Below, in pieces: positions 1 through 5,675 of a stretch of DNA of 9,147 nucleotides (position 1 is the first letter of the stretch; each line of letters starts with the position of its first letter). Location of the stretch: the NCBI GenBank assembly GCA_938045085.1, contig CALINZ010000164.1:1-9147 (forward strand), read 5' to 3'. Position numbers and translations under genes: made by a program. Under the pieces are notes generated by a model. The model ran no database searches. It saw nothing but the letters and a program-made list of their open reading frames with translations, and had not been told where the DNA came from. The stretch is from an uncultured Collinsella sp. GTDB taxonomy: Bacteria; Actinomycetota; Coriobacteriia; Coriobacteriales; Coriobacteriaceae.

Positions 1-34
1 GATGGAGTTCCGCGGCGCCCAAGCCACACGCTAA

Positions 35-56
35 CAGCTTTAAGGAGTCAAAGCTG
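35..56 (-). terminator. Weak hairpin just downstream of ndk
   Basis: A 7-bp perfect stem (35-41 with 50-56, loop of 8) begins two bases after the ndk stop codon. It lies where a terminator would be expected, but no T-run follows it on the minus strand. It may be a weak or factor-dependent 3' end, or chance. Nothing else is recognisable in bases 1-58. Confidence 0.22.
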
Positions 57-58
57 GT

Positions 59-463
59 TTAGCCAAAGAAGCGCTTGATCTCAATCTCGGCGTTCTCCAG
101 GCAGTCGGAGCCGTGGATCACGTTGGCGTTGACATCGACGGCAAAGTCGCCGCGGATGGTACCAGGAGCAGCGTCAAGCGGGTTGGTAGCGCCCATGAGG
201 GTGCGCATCTTAGCAACAGCGGAGAGACCGGAAACGACCATCTTGACGACCGGACCGCTCGTCATAAAGTCGCAGAGACCGCCAAAGAAGGGCTTGTCGG
301 CCAGATGGGCGTAGTGCTCCTCGACGGTAGCGCGCTCGAGCGTGGTCATCTCCATGCGCTCGATGACAAGACCGCTGCGCTCAATGCGAGCAACAATCTC
401 GCCGATTTTGCGATCGCGCACGGCGTCGGGCTTAATCATGATGAAGGTCTTCTCGATAGCCAT
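59..463 (-). CDS. ndk: Nucleoside diphosphate kinase
   Basis: This cytoplasmic enzyme moves the gamma-phosphate of ATP onto nucleoside and deoxynucleoside diphosphates through a phospho-histidine, balancing NTP and dNTP pools. The 134-residue product has the usual bacterial Ndk length. It opens with the family start EKTFIMIKPDAV, including the nucleotide-binding Lys11. The RTLMGATNP and GTIRGDF segments follow, and the active-site signature NVIHGSD places the catalytic histidine at residue 117. The C-terminus EIKRFFG is also typical. The ATG at 463 is preceded by GAAAGG about 10 bases upstream. The gene stands alone: the argH terminator lies upstream and a candidate promoter sits within the gap, so it is probably monocistronic. 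All key residues are present and nothing is truncated. Confidence 0.97.
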   Translation of the reverse strand: MAIEKTFIMIKPDAVRDRKIGEIVARIERSGLVIERMEMTTLERATVEEHYAHLADKPFFGGLCDFMTSGPVVKMVVSGLSAVAKMRTLMGATNPLDAAPGTIRGDFAVDVNANVIHGSDCLENAEIEIKRFFG

Positions 464-527
464 AAAAGTAGCCTTTCAAGTAGGTTCGCGCGTGCCCAAG
501 TCCCATTCCGGCACCCGCCTGGACTGC

Positions 528-556
528 ATCGTAACAGAGTTTTAGCTGCAGTTAAA
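528..556 (-). promoter_or_regulatory. Candidate ndk promoter
   Basis: On the minus strand a TG-T-TACGAT extended -10 (hexamer at 528-533) lies 17 bp from a weak -35-like TTTAAC (551-556). It sits about 65 bases ahead of the ndk start, just downstream of an AT-rich stretch. The same TGnTACGAT sequence occurs ahead of the aminopeptidase gene at the other end of the window, which supports its use as a -10. The -35 match is poor. Confidence 0.35.
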
Positions 557-641
557 CAAAAAGCTGTTTATTGAAACGTTGAAATTTATTAAAGCGCTCC
601 ATATGTGTCACTTCTGTTTCGAAGCCCGATTAGAGTACCAT

Positions 642-682
642 CCGACCGCCCATCAACCGCATCGAACAGAGCAGGCGGTCGG
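642..682. repeat. 9-bp inverted repeat in the ndk upstream region
   Basis: CCGACCGCC at 642-650 is the exact reverse complement of 674-682, with a 23-base spacer. No T-run follows on either strand, so an intrinsic terminator is unlikely. It could be a hairpin in a transcript that reads past argH, or chance in GC-rich DNA. Confidence 0.35.
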
Positions 683-761
683 TTGCCGCCCGCGAACGTA
701 ACCCCTTCACAACCTGCCCAAAGGTCCTACAGAAGTTCTCGACAAGCCCCTCCCCCATAGC

Positions 762-798
762 AACAAAATACGGGCGCCCACATCAGCAGGCGCCCGTA
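762..798 (-). terminator. Intrinsic terminator of argH
   Basis: Read on the minus strand, a perfect 10-bp GC-rich stem TACGGGCGCC / GGCGCCCGTA (789-798 with 769-778) has a 10-base loop. It is followed directly by TTTTGTT (762-768). It lies about 50 bases past the argH stop codon, and the architecture is that of a standard Rho-independent terminator. Confidence 0.88.
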
Positions 799-848
799 AA
801 GTGAAAACGATTTATCAATAAATGGCCAAAACGGCTTCAGCCAAATCC

Positions 849-2279
849 CTACTTTACCCCGTGGCCCATCTCGACGACCTTAGTCAGTGACCCAAACACA
901 CCCTCGTCAGCCACGAGCTGTGCCTCGGCGCGATCAAGCTGCACGGCAACGGCGGCAGGGGCGGTGCCGCCCTCGGTCGTGCGCGCGGCGACAATCGACG
1001 GGATGTCGAGCGCCTCGGTAATGTCGCGCTCAAAGAGCTGGCTTGCCTCATGGAACACCTCAAACGGCAGGTCCTCAAGATTGCAGCCGCGCTTCTCACA
1101 CATCAGAACCAGATGCCCCACCACGGCATGAGCCTCGCGGAACGGCAGACCACGCTTAGCCAGGTAATCGGCAACATCGGTGGCGGCAAGGTGACCCACG
1201 CCGCACTCGCGCGCCATGGCATCCTCGTTGACGGCCCAAGTCGAAATCATACCGGCCATAACCGACAGGCACTGCATGAGCGTATGGGCGGTATCGAGCG
1301 CGCCCTCCTTGTCCTCCTGCAAATCCTTGTTATAAGCAAGCGGCAAGCCCTTCATGGTTACCAGCAGCTGCACCAGGTTGCCGTACACGCGACCGCTCTT
1401 GCCGCGAATAAGCTCGGCAAAGTCGGGATTCTTCTTCTGCGGCATGATAGACGAGCCGGTGGAGTAGGAGTCTGAAAGCGTGATAAAGCCAAATTCGGAG
1501 CTCGACCACAGCACGATCTCCTCGGAAAGACGCGACAGGTGCATCGCCATGACGGATCCGGCGTAATGCAGATCGAGCAGGAAATCACGGTCGGAAACCG
1601 CATCGAGCGAGTTGGGAATCACGCCCGCAAAGCCAAGTTCGGCAGCCGTCATCTGGCGATCGAGCGGATAGCTCGTACCGGCAAGCGCGGCAGCACCCAG
1701 CGGGCAGTTGTCGGCGGCATCAAAGGCGGCCTTCAGGCGCGTAAAGTCGCGCGCGAACATCCAGGAATACGCCAGCAGATGATGCGAGAGCAGCACGGGC
1801 TGAGCGTGCTGCATATGCGTGTAGCCCGGCAGAATCACCTTGTCGTACTTCTTAGCCGCATCCACCAGCACATGGCGCAGCTCAAGATTGGCCTCCATGA
1901 GCTCCTTGGCCAGCGCCTTGACGCCCAGGCGCGTATCGGTCGCCACCTGGTCGTTGCGCGAACGGCCGGTATGCAAGCGCTTACCGGCCTCGCCGATGCG
2001 GCGCGTCAACTCGCTCTCGATGGACATATGAATGTCCTCATCGTTGATATCGAAGGTAAAGTTGCCGGCATCGATATCCTGTTCGATTTCGGTCAGGCCC
2101 TTGGCAATCGCCTGCTCGTCCTCGGCACTGATGATGCCCTGGACCGCCAGCATTTTGGCATGCGCCTTAGAGCCGGCGATATCCTGCTTATAGAGATGTT
2201 TGTCGACCGGCAACGACGCGCCAAACTCCTGCGTGACCTCGGCCACGCCTGCCTCAAAACGACCGCCCCAAAGAGCCAT
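849..2279 (-). CDS. argH: Argininosuccinate lyase
   Basis: This enzyme catalyses the last step of arginine synthesis, splitting argininosuccinate into arginine and fumarate. It is a cytoplasmic homotetramer of the fumarase/aspartase superfamily. The 476-residue product starts with the ArgH hallmark MALWGGRF. It carries HTGRSRND (103-110), GYTHMQHAQP (152-161, with the catalytic-type histidine at 155) and the superfamily signature GSSIMPQKKNPD (275-286) with its catalytic serine loop. The open frame extends 25 codons further upstream, but those residues are unlike the family. The ATG at 2279 has AAGGGG eight bases ahead, so this start is preferred. It lies downstream of argG in the same direction but about 520 bp away, so co-transcription is uncertain. 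A strong terminator follows. Length is slightly above the 457 residues of E. coli ArgH; nothing is missing. Confidence 0.97.
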   Translation of the reverse strand: MALWGGRFEAGVAEVTQEFGASLPVDKHLYKQDIAGSKAHAKMLAVQGIISAEDEQAIAKGLTEIEQDIDAGNFTFDINDEDIHMSIESELTRRIGEAGKRLHTGRSRNDQVATDTRLGVKALAKELMEANLELRHVLVDAAKKYDKVILPGYTHMQHAQPVLLSHHLLAYSWMFARDFTRLKAAFDAADNCPLGAAALAGTSYPLDRQMTAAELGFAGVIPNSLDAVSDRDFLLDLHYAGSVMAMHLSRLSEEIVLWSSSEFGFITLSDSYSTGSSIMPQKKNPDFAELIRGKSGRVYGNLVQLLVTMKGLPLAYNKDLQEDKEGALDTAHTLMQCLSVMAGMISTWAVNEDAMARECGVGHLAATDVADYLAKRGLPFREAHAVVGHLVLMCEKRGCNLEDLPFEVFHEASQLFERDITEALDIPSIVAARTTEGGTAPAAVAVQLDRAEAQLVADEGVFGSLTKVVEMGHGVK

Positions 2280-2397
2280 GGAACCGTCCCCTTTCTCCAA
2301 ATACCAAAACAAGCGCCCAAAGCAATGCGCCATATCGCTAAAGCGATTTTTCAACCGCTAGTTTTACACATTCCCCACCGTGTGCGGTGCCATGTAG

Positions 2398-2568
2398 CTA
2401 ATTTGCAAAGAAGTGACGCGCCATGCACTTGGCGCCCAACGTCTCCCTCCGGATGTTGCCCTGCGAACCATCGATCCAGGCCTTCAGGCTCATAGGGACG
2501 TCCTCGACCCTTGCAGCATCGAACTCGGGCGCGAGGGCAAGTAAAGCATGCGCGATAGCATTGAACAT
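2398..2568 (-). CDS. Small ORF of 56 codons between argG and argH
   Basis: Not recognised. The ATG at 2568 is preceded by a near-perfect GAGGAG ribosome binding site (2577-2582) with 8-base spacing, one of the best in the window. The product begins MFNAIAHALLALAPEFDAAR and ends HFFAN. It has an alanine- and leucine-rich N-terminus and a basic middle (NIRRETLGAK), with one cysteine and no clear membrane span. Third codon positions are mostly G or C, as in the neighbouring genes. It starts about 50 bases past the hairpin taken as the argG terminator and ends about 120 bases before argH, so it would be the middle member of an argG-orf-argH transcript if that hairpin is read through. It could be a true small protein, a translated leader affecting argH, or the remnant of a longer gene. 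No regulatory arginine-codon run is visible, so a classical arginine attenuation peptide is unlikely. Confidence 0.5.
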   Translation of the reverse strand: MFNAIAHALLALAPEFDAARVEDVPMSLKAWIDGSQGNIRRETLGAKCMARHFFAN

Positions 2569-2576
2569 AATGGATA

Positions 2577-2582
2577 CTCCTC
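2577..2582 (-). promoter_or_regulatory. Strong ribosome binding site of the small ORF
   Basis: GAGGAG on the minus strand, eight bases before the ATG at 2568. This site is the main evidence that the 56-codon ORF is translated, and it argues against the overlapping longer frames in this interval. Confidence 0.6.
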
Positions 2583-2616
2583 ATATATAGGCGCAGAGCC
2601 GCCAAATTGATAGAAG

Positions 2617-2646
2617 GAGCCCCGCCGGACAACCCCGGCGGGGCTC
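2617..2646 (-). terminator. Strong GC hairpin downstream of argG (terminator or attenuator)
   Basis: A perfect 12-bp stem GAGCCCCGCCGG / CCGGCGGGGCTC (2617-2628 with 2635-2646) has a 6-base loop. On the minus strand it is followed by CTTCTATCAATTT, which is only moderately T-rich. It lies about 150 bases after the argG stop and about 50 bases before the small ORF. It probably ends most argG transcripts; the imperfect T-tract leaves room for read-through into the small ORF and argH. Confidence 0.75.
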
Positions 2647-2799
2647 GGACTCAGCCGCAGACGCGGCATCATATATGCGGGCGGAACGTAGGGGCCACCG
2701 ATGTTAAGAAGTGTCAGCAAACATAACGAAAGGCAGGGACCCCGTGCGCCCGTTATGTATCACGCGGATGGGCCGCGCGGATACCAAGGGAAGGAGGCG

Positions 2800-4026
2800 C
2801 TAGGCCTGGGCGGCAGCAGAGCTGGGACCCTGGACCTTTGCCCACGTCTTGAGCGACAGCGTATCGATCTCGATAAAGCCGGCGCTGGCCTTCTCGTCAA
2901 ACGTGGTGTCGCGGTCGTAGGTAGCCAGACCGTAGTCATACAGGCTAAACGGGCTCTTGCGGCCAACGACATGGCAGTTGCCCTTAAAGAACTTCAGGCG
3001 GACGGTGCCGGTCACGAACTTCTGGGTATCGGCCATAAAGGCGTCGAGCGCGTTTTTGAGCGGGCTGTACCACTGGCCGTTGTACACGGCAGTGGCCCAA
3101 TCCTGCTCGAGCTTGATCTTGGTCTTGAGCAGGTCGCCCTCGACGCAAATGTCCTCGAGCGCCTTGTGGGCGGTGATGAGCGTCAGGGCGCCGGGAACCT
3201 CGTAGCACTCGCGGCTCTTGAGGCCCACCAGACGATCCTCGACCAGATCGAGGCGGCCAAAGCCGTTGTCGCCGGAGATCTTGTTGAGGGCGATGACGAT
3301 CTCGGAGAGCTTCATCTTCTTGCCGTCGACGGCGACGGGCTTGCCGGCCTCAAACTCGATCTCGGTATAGGTCGGGGCGTCAGGCGTGTCCTCGGGGTTC
3401 TTGGTCATAACCCAAGCGTCATCGAGCGGCTCATTCCAAGGGTCCTCCAGGTGACCGCACTCGATGGCGCGACCCCACAGGTTGTCGTCGATGGAGTAGG
3501 GGTTATCGTTGGCACCCTCGGGAACCGGCACGTTGTGGGCGTGGGCATAGGCGACCTCGTCGGGACGGCACTTCAGATCCCACTCGCGCACCGGGGCGAT
3601 AACCTTGAGCTCAGGGTCGAGGGCCTTGACGGCAGCCTCAAAACGAACCTGGTCGTTACCCTTGCCGGTGCAGCCGTGGGCGACGTAGGTCGCGCCAAAC
3701 TCGTGGGCGACCTCAACAAGCTTCTTGGCAAGCAGCGGGCGAGACAGGGCGGAGAGCAGCGGATACTTGTTCTCGTACATGGAGTTTGCTGCGATGGCTT
3801 TGGTCAGGAACTCATCGGAGAACTCGTCGCGCAGGTCGAGCACCTGGCAATCGAGAACGCCCAGGTCGAGCGCCTTCTGCTTCTTGGCATCCAGTCCGGT
3901 CTCTTCCTGGCCCACGTTGCCGCAGACGCAAACGACATCGAGATTCTTCTCGTCCTGGAGCCACTTGACACATACGGATGTATCAAGACCACCGGAATAT
4001 GCGAGAACGACTTTTTCCTTGCTCAT
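2800..4026 (-). CDS. argG: Argininosuccinate synthase
   Basis: This enzyme joins citrulline and aspartate using ATP, giving argininosuccinate, AMP and pyrophosphate, the penultimate step of arginine synthesis. The 408-residue product fits the roughly 400-residue class of ArgG. It has the ATP pyrophosphatase loop AYSGGLDTS (residues 9-17), then YENKYPLLSALSRPLLAKK (about 84-102) and the substrate-binding HGCTGKGNDQVRFE (117-130). The open frame runs 17 codons further upstream, but MSKEKVVLAYSGG matches the usual family start. The ATG at 4026 has AAAGGA seven bases ahead. ArgH, encoded downstream on the same strand, uses its product. A candidate promoter lies about 75-100 bases upstream in an AT-rich divergent region. 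No clear palindromic ArgR box was found by eye. Confidence 0.97.
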   Translation of the reverse strand: MSKEKVVLAYSGGLDTSVCVKWLQDEKNLDVVCVCGNVGQEETGLDAKKQKALDLGVLDCQVLDLRDEFSDEFLTKAIAANSMYENKYPLLSALSRPLLAKKLVEVAHEFGATYVAHGCTGKGNDQVRFEAAVKALDPELKVIAPVREWDLKCRPDEVAYAHAHNVPVPEGANDNPYSIDDNLWGRAIECGHLEDPWNEPLDDAWVMTKNPEDTPDAPTYTEIEFEAGKPVAVDGKKMKLSEIVIALNKISGDNGFGRLDLVEDRLVGLKSRECYEVPGALTLITAHKALEDICVEGDLLKTKIKLEQDWATAVYNGQWYSPLKNALDAFMADTQKFVTGTVRLKFFKGNCHVVGRKSPFSLYDYGLATYDRDTTFDEKASAGFIEIDTLSLKTWAKVQGPSSAAAQA

Positions 4027-4580
4027 GGCTGTTTCCTTTCGCCCTTGGTAGCTAGTTAGAACATCGGTCAGTTGCAAGTCATTTCAAGGTCATATACCGT
4101 GCAATATCAGGTTAAATAGCAAAAATCAACACATACATGCCCTAGAAACATGCAGCAATGTCGTGCTAAAACCCAACGACCTCAAAATGACTCTGTTGAG
4201 GCAATTCGCCCCATGCGGACAGAGACGATTGTTATCGTCGTCGGGAAATTGCGCGCTGGCGTCGGATGGCATTGTCTGCAGTGGTGATGATCTTTACGAA
4301 CTGCATCTGCCTCTCCTTTCACGTATCGCCGGGCGCAATTCAAATATCGTAAACGGTACCTTTTACTCGGTAAGCGGTTGTTTTTCCGTCTCCGTTTTCG
4401 ATGGTCGCTATATTACGCTAAAGTGCCCGCAGCACAAGCGACAAATTCAAATTTCTGAAAAGTTTTTTCATTACTTTGTGAAGCGTGGTGCAAATACGCA
4501 CCATTCCTGCGAAAATACGCTCGACTACGAGTTGATGGTTATAACGTCTGAAACAATCTCGAAACGAAAGGCTCGCTTTT
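4027..4580. other. AT-rich 554-bp divergent region between argG and the HAD gene
   Basis: This is the largest gap between confident genes and the most AT-rich part of the window. It must hold the promoters of both argG (minus) and the HAD gene (plus). Visible items are the candidate argG promoter, a doubtful 152-codon frame, and a 6-bp hairpin GACGAT/ATCGTC (4224-4239) inside a wider imperfect pairing of GCAATT (4201-4206) with AATTGC (4247-4252). I could not place a convincing plus-strand promoter for the HAD gene. A TATAAC at 4540-4545 is possible but has no -35. Confidence 0.5.
4101..4129 (-). promoter_or_regulatory. Candidate argG promoter
   Basis: On the minus strand TTGATT (4124-4129) and TATTGC (4101-4106) are separated by exactly 17 bp, and the spacer ends in TGA, giving an extended -10. 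The -35 matches consensus at four of six bases. The -10 is weak at its last base, which lowers confidence. The location, 75 bases ahead of the argG start in AT-rich DNA, is suitable. Just upstream, ACATGC occurs twice (4135-4140 and 4148-4153) at a 13-bp interval and could be part of a regulator site. Confidence 0.33.
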
Positions 4581-4621
4581 ATGCAAACTTACGAATCGGA
4601 CGCCAACATCGGCAACATTAA
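4163..4621 (+). CDS. Doubtful hypothetical ORF in the argG/HAD divergent region
   Basis: Not recognised. An open frame of 152 codons fills most of the gap between argG and the HAD gene and overlaps the first 41 bases of the HAD gene in another frame. It would start at a GTG (4163) or an ATG (4187); neither has a ribosome binding site. The sequence is clearly poorer in GC than the flanking genes (line 4441-4500 is 19 G/C of 60). The translation holds several cysteines (SGNCALASDGIVCSG, SGCFSV, LKCPQ, HHSCEN) and an aromatic and basic stretch EKFFHYFVKRG, but no signal peptide or membrane span. Either it is a low-GC acquired or regulatory gene, or the region is an untranslated regulatory stretch that happens to be open. 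I lean to the second reading because of the missing start signals and the overlap. Confidence 0.25.
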   Translation: MLKPNDLKMTLLRQFAPCGQRRLLSSSGNCALASDGIVCSGDDLYELHLPLLSRIAGRNSNIVNGTFYSVSGCFSVSVFDGRYITLKCPQHKRQIQISEKFFHYFVKRGANTHHSCENTLDYELMVITSETISKRKARFYANLRIGRQHRQH

Positions 4622-5408
4622 GATTCTCGCCGTCGATATGGACAAGACGCTGCTGACCGACGAGCGTGTGCTGCCCCAGGGTCTTGATGAGCGCCTGGAC
4701 AAGCTCGCCGACGCCGGCATCGTATTCTGCCCCGCCAGCGGACGTCCCGCCCCCAAGCTCGAGGAGATGTTCGAGGGCATCAAGAACCGCCTCGCCTTTT
4801 GTCCCGACAACGGAGCTTGCGTGATCTATCGCGGCAGCTATATCTATAAAAGCAATATTGACGTGGAGCTGTATCAGCAGGTCTTGAACCGTGCCTCGGA
4901 GGATCCTCGCGCTGTCCCCGTCCTGTGCTGCTTCGACGAGTTCTACGTGCTTGCCCGCGACCATCAATACCACGACGAGATCAGCGTCTACTACAACACA
5001 ATCAACTACGTAGACAGCTTTGAGGGCATTGATTTCGAGTCCAACAAGATTTCGGTCTTCTTCCCCGGCTACGACGCCGAGCCCGCTTTCCGCGAGACCT
5101 ATAGCCCCGAGTTCTCGGACAAGCTCTACGTCACCAACGCCGGGCGCGAGTGGATCGACTTTATGAACCTGGGCGTCGACAAGGGCGCCGGCGTCGCGCA
5201 CCTGTGCGAACACCTGGGCATCGATATCGCCGACGCCGCCGCCGTGGGCGATACGTACAACGACATCCCCATGCTGGAGCGCGTCGGTCACAGCTTTATC
5301 GTGGACAATGCCGAGGAGCACATGAACGCGCACGCCAAGTGGCGCATTCCGAGCAACAACGACGGGGGCGTACTGACGCTCATCGACGCCATTCTGGCGG
5401 CTCGTTAA
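4581..5408 (+). CDS. Cof-type HAD family hydrolase (HAD-IIB)
   Basis: A 275-residue haloacid dehalogenase superfamily phosphatase of the Cof/YidA type. These enzymes use an aspartyl-phosphate intermediate and Mg to hydrolyse small phosphorylated metabolites such as sugar phosphates or cofactor intermediates; the substrate cannot be read from sequence. Motif I is VDMDKTLL with nucleophile Asp19 and Asp21. Motif II is PASGRP with Ser53. Motif IV is AVGDTYNDIPML with Asp224 and Asp228. The C-terminus (NNDGGVLTLID) matches the family's usual NDGV ending. A lysine replaces the glycine of the common DxDGT motif I. The ATG at 4581 follows GAAAGG at about 9 bases, and an in-frame stop lies just upstream, so no longer start exists. 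The gene is alone on its strand, and the inverted repeat and terminator follow it. Confidence 0.9.
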   Translation: MQTYESDANIGNIKILAVDMDKTLLTDERVLPQGLDERLDKLADAGIVFCPASGRPAPKLEEMFEGIKNRLAFCPDNGACVIYRGSYIYKSNIDVELYQQVLNRASEDPRAVPVLCCFDEFYVLARDHQYHDEISVYYNTINYVDSFEGIDFESNKISVFFPGYDAEPAFRETYSPEFSDKLYVTNAGREWIDFMNLGVDKGAGVAHLCEHLGIDIADAAAVGDTYNDIPMLERVGHSFIVDNAEEHMNAHAKWRIPSNNDGGVLTLIDAILAAR

Positions 5409-5415
5409 ACTCGCC

Positions 5416-5541
5416 GCCATGCCCGGGGCCGGCCGTTTGATTTTTGTTCGGTCAGGTCCTGGGCTCGCTCGAAGAGCACATTAAGTGCTCTTCGGCTCGT
5501 GCGGAATCTACAAAAATCAAACGGCCGGCCCCGGGCATGGC
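5416..5541. repeat. Perfect 32-bp inverted repeat with nested hairpin
   Basis: The 32 bases at 5416-5447 are an exact reverse complement of 5510-5541. The 62-bp spacer contains a second perfect hairpin of 10 bp, CGAAGAGCAC / GTGCTCTTCG (5470-5479 with 5485-5494, loop ATTAA). Each arm is GC-rich on the outside (it contains GCCCGGGGCCGGCC) and ends inward in TTTGATTTTTGT, so each arm alone resembles a GC block followed by a T-tract. It lies 8 bp past the HAD stop codon in the convergent gap with polA. It may be a transcription barrier between convergent genes, a cruciform-forming site, or a copy of a dispersed REP-like or miniature mobile element. No flanking target duplication or terminal transposon sequence is apparent. 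Confidence 0.9.
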
Positions 5542-5609
5542 TACGTTGACTTGCTTGCCGCATGGATGGCGTCTTGGCGTCTAGATACTTGGCTGATATT
5601 TTTGGAATG

Positions 5610-5641
5610 AAGGGGGCTCCTTGTTGGCAAGGAGCCCCCTT
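5610..5641. terminator. Terminator in the HAD/polA convergent gap, probably bidirectional
   Basis: A perfect 14-bp stem AAGGGGGCTCCTTG / CAAGGAGCCCCCTT (5610-5623 with 5628-5641) has a 4-base loop TTGG. On the plus strand it is followed by CTGTTTTGG, and on the minus strand it sits 35 bases past the polA stop. The T-tract is better for the plus strand (HAD gene). The A-rich side and position suggest it also ends polA transcripts. Confidence 0.85.
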
Positions 5642-5675
5642 CTGTTTTGGTTACTTTGGGATTGTTGGTGCGTCT

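Larger units (their letters stand above)
464..848. other. 385-bp intergenic region between argH and ndk
   Basis: The right end holds the argH terminator (762-798) and the left end holds a candidate ndk promoter (528-556). Between them are a 9-bp inverted repeat (642-650 with 674-682, 23-base loop, no T-run) and an open frame of 42 codons on the minus strand (630-758). That frame starts four bases past the terminator T-tract and has no ribosome binding site. No RNA gene is recognisable. The sequence next to ndk (about 541-600) is AT-rich, as promoter regions often are. Confidence 0.6.

Noticed and set aside
552..602. 16-codon minus-strand frame (MERFNKFQRFNKQLFV) ahead of ndk, as a leader peptide
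   Set aside because: The ribosome binding site is weak, and the frame ends upstream of or within the candidate ndk promoter, so it would not be on that transcript. The repeated TTTAATAAA-like pattern is probably just AT-rich promoter DNA.
2334..2352. Hairpin ATCGC/GCGAT followed by TTTTT on the plus strand, as a terminator
   Set aside because: The stem is only 5 bp, and no plus-strand gene needs ending there. It more likely lies in the argH leader by chance.
1539..2495. Plus-strand open frame of 318 codons antisense to argH and the small ORF
   Set aside because: It is the antisense shadow of argH, with no ribosome binding site and a low-complexity arginine- and histidine-rich product.
2490..2720. 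76-codon and overlapping 93-codon minus-strand frames between argG and argH
   Set aside because: Both run across the strong 2617-2646 hairpin or overlap the 56-codon frame. Neither has a ribosome binding site comparable to GAGGAG at 2577-2582.
2701..4059. Plus-strand open frame of 452 codons antisense to argG
   Set aside because: It mirrors argG, whose product has every ArgG motif. Long antisense frames are expected with strong GC bias at third positions, and the translation looks like no protein family.
4078..4160. ArgR-type operator ahead of argG
   Set aside because: I looked for the paired TGAATA-type palindrome and found only a direct ACATGC repeat (4135-4140 and 4148-4153), which does not fit the ArgR box.
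4539..5420. Minus-strand open frame of 293 codons opposite the HAD gene
   Set aside because: The plus strand encodes all HAD motifs. The minus frame is valine- and aspartate-rich, typical of antisense reading of GC-rich codons.
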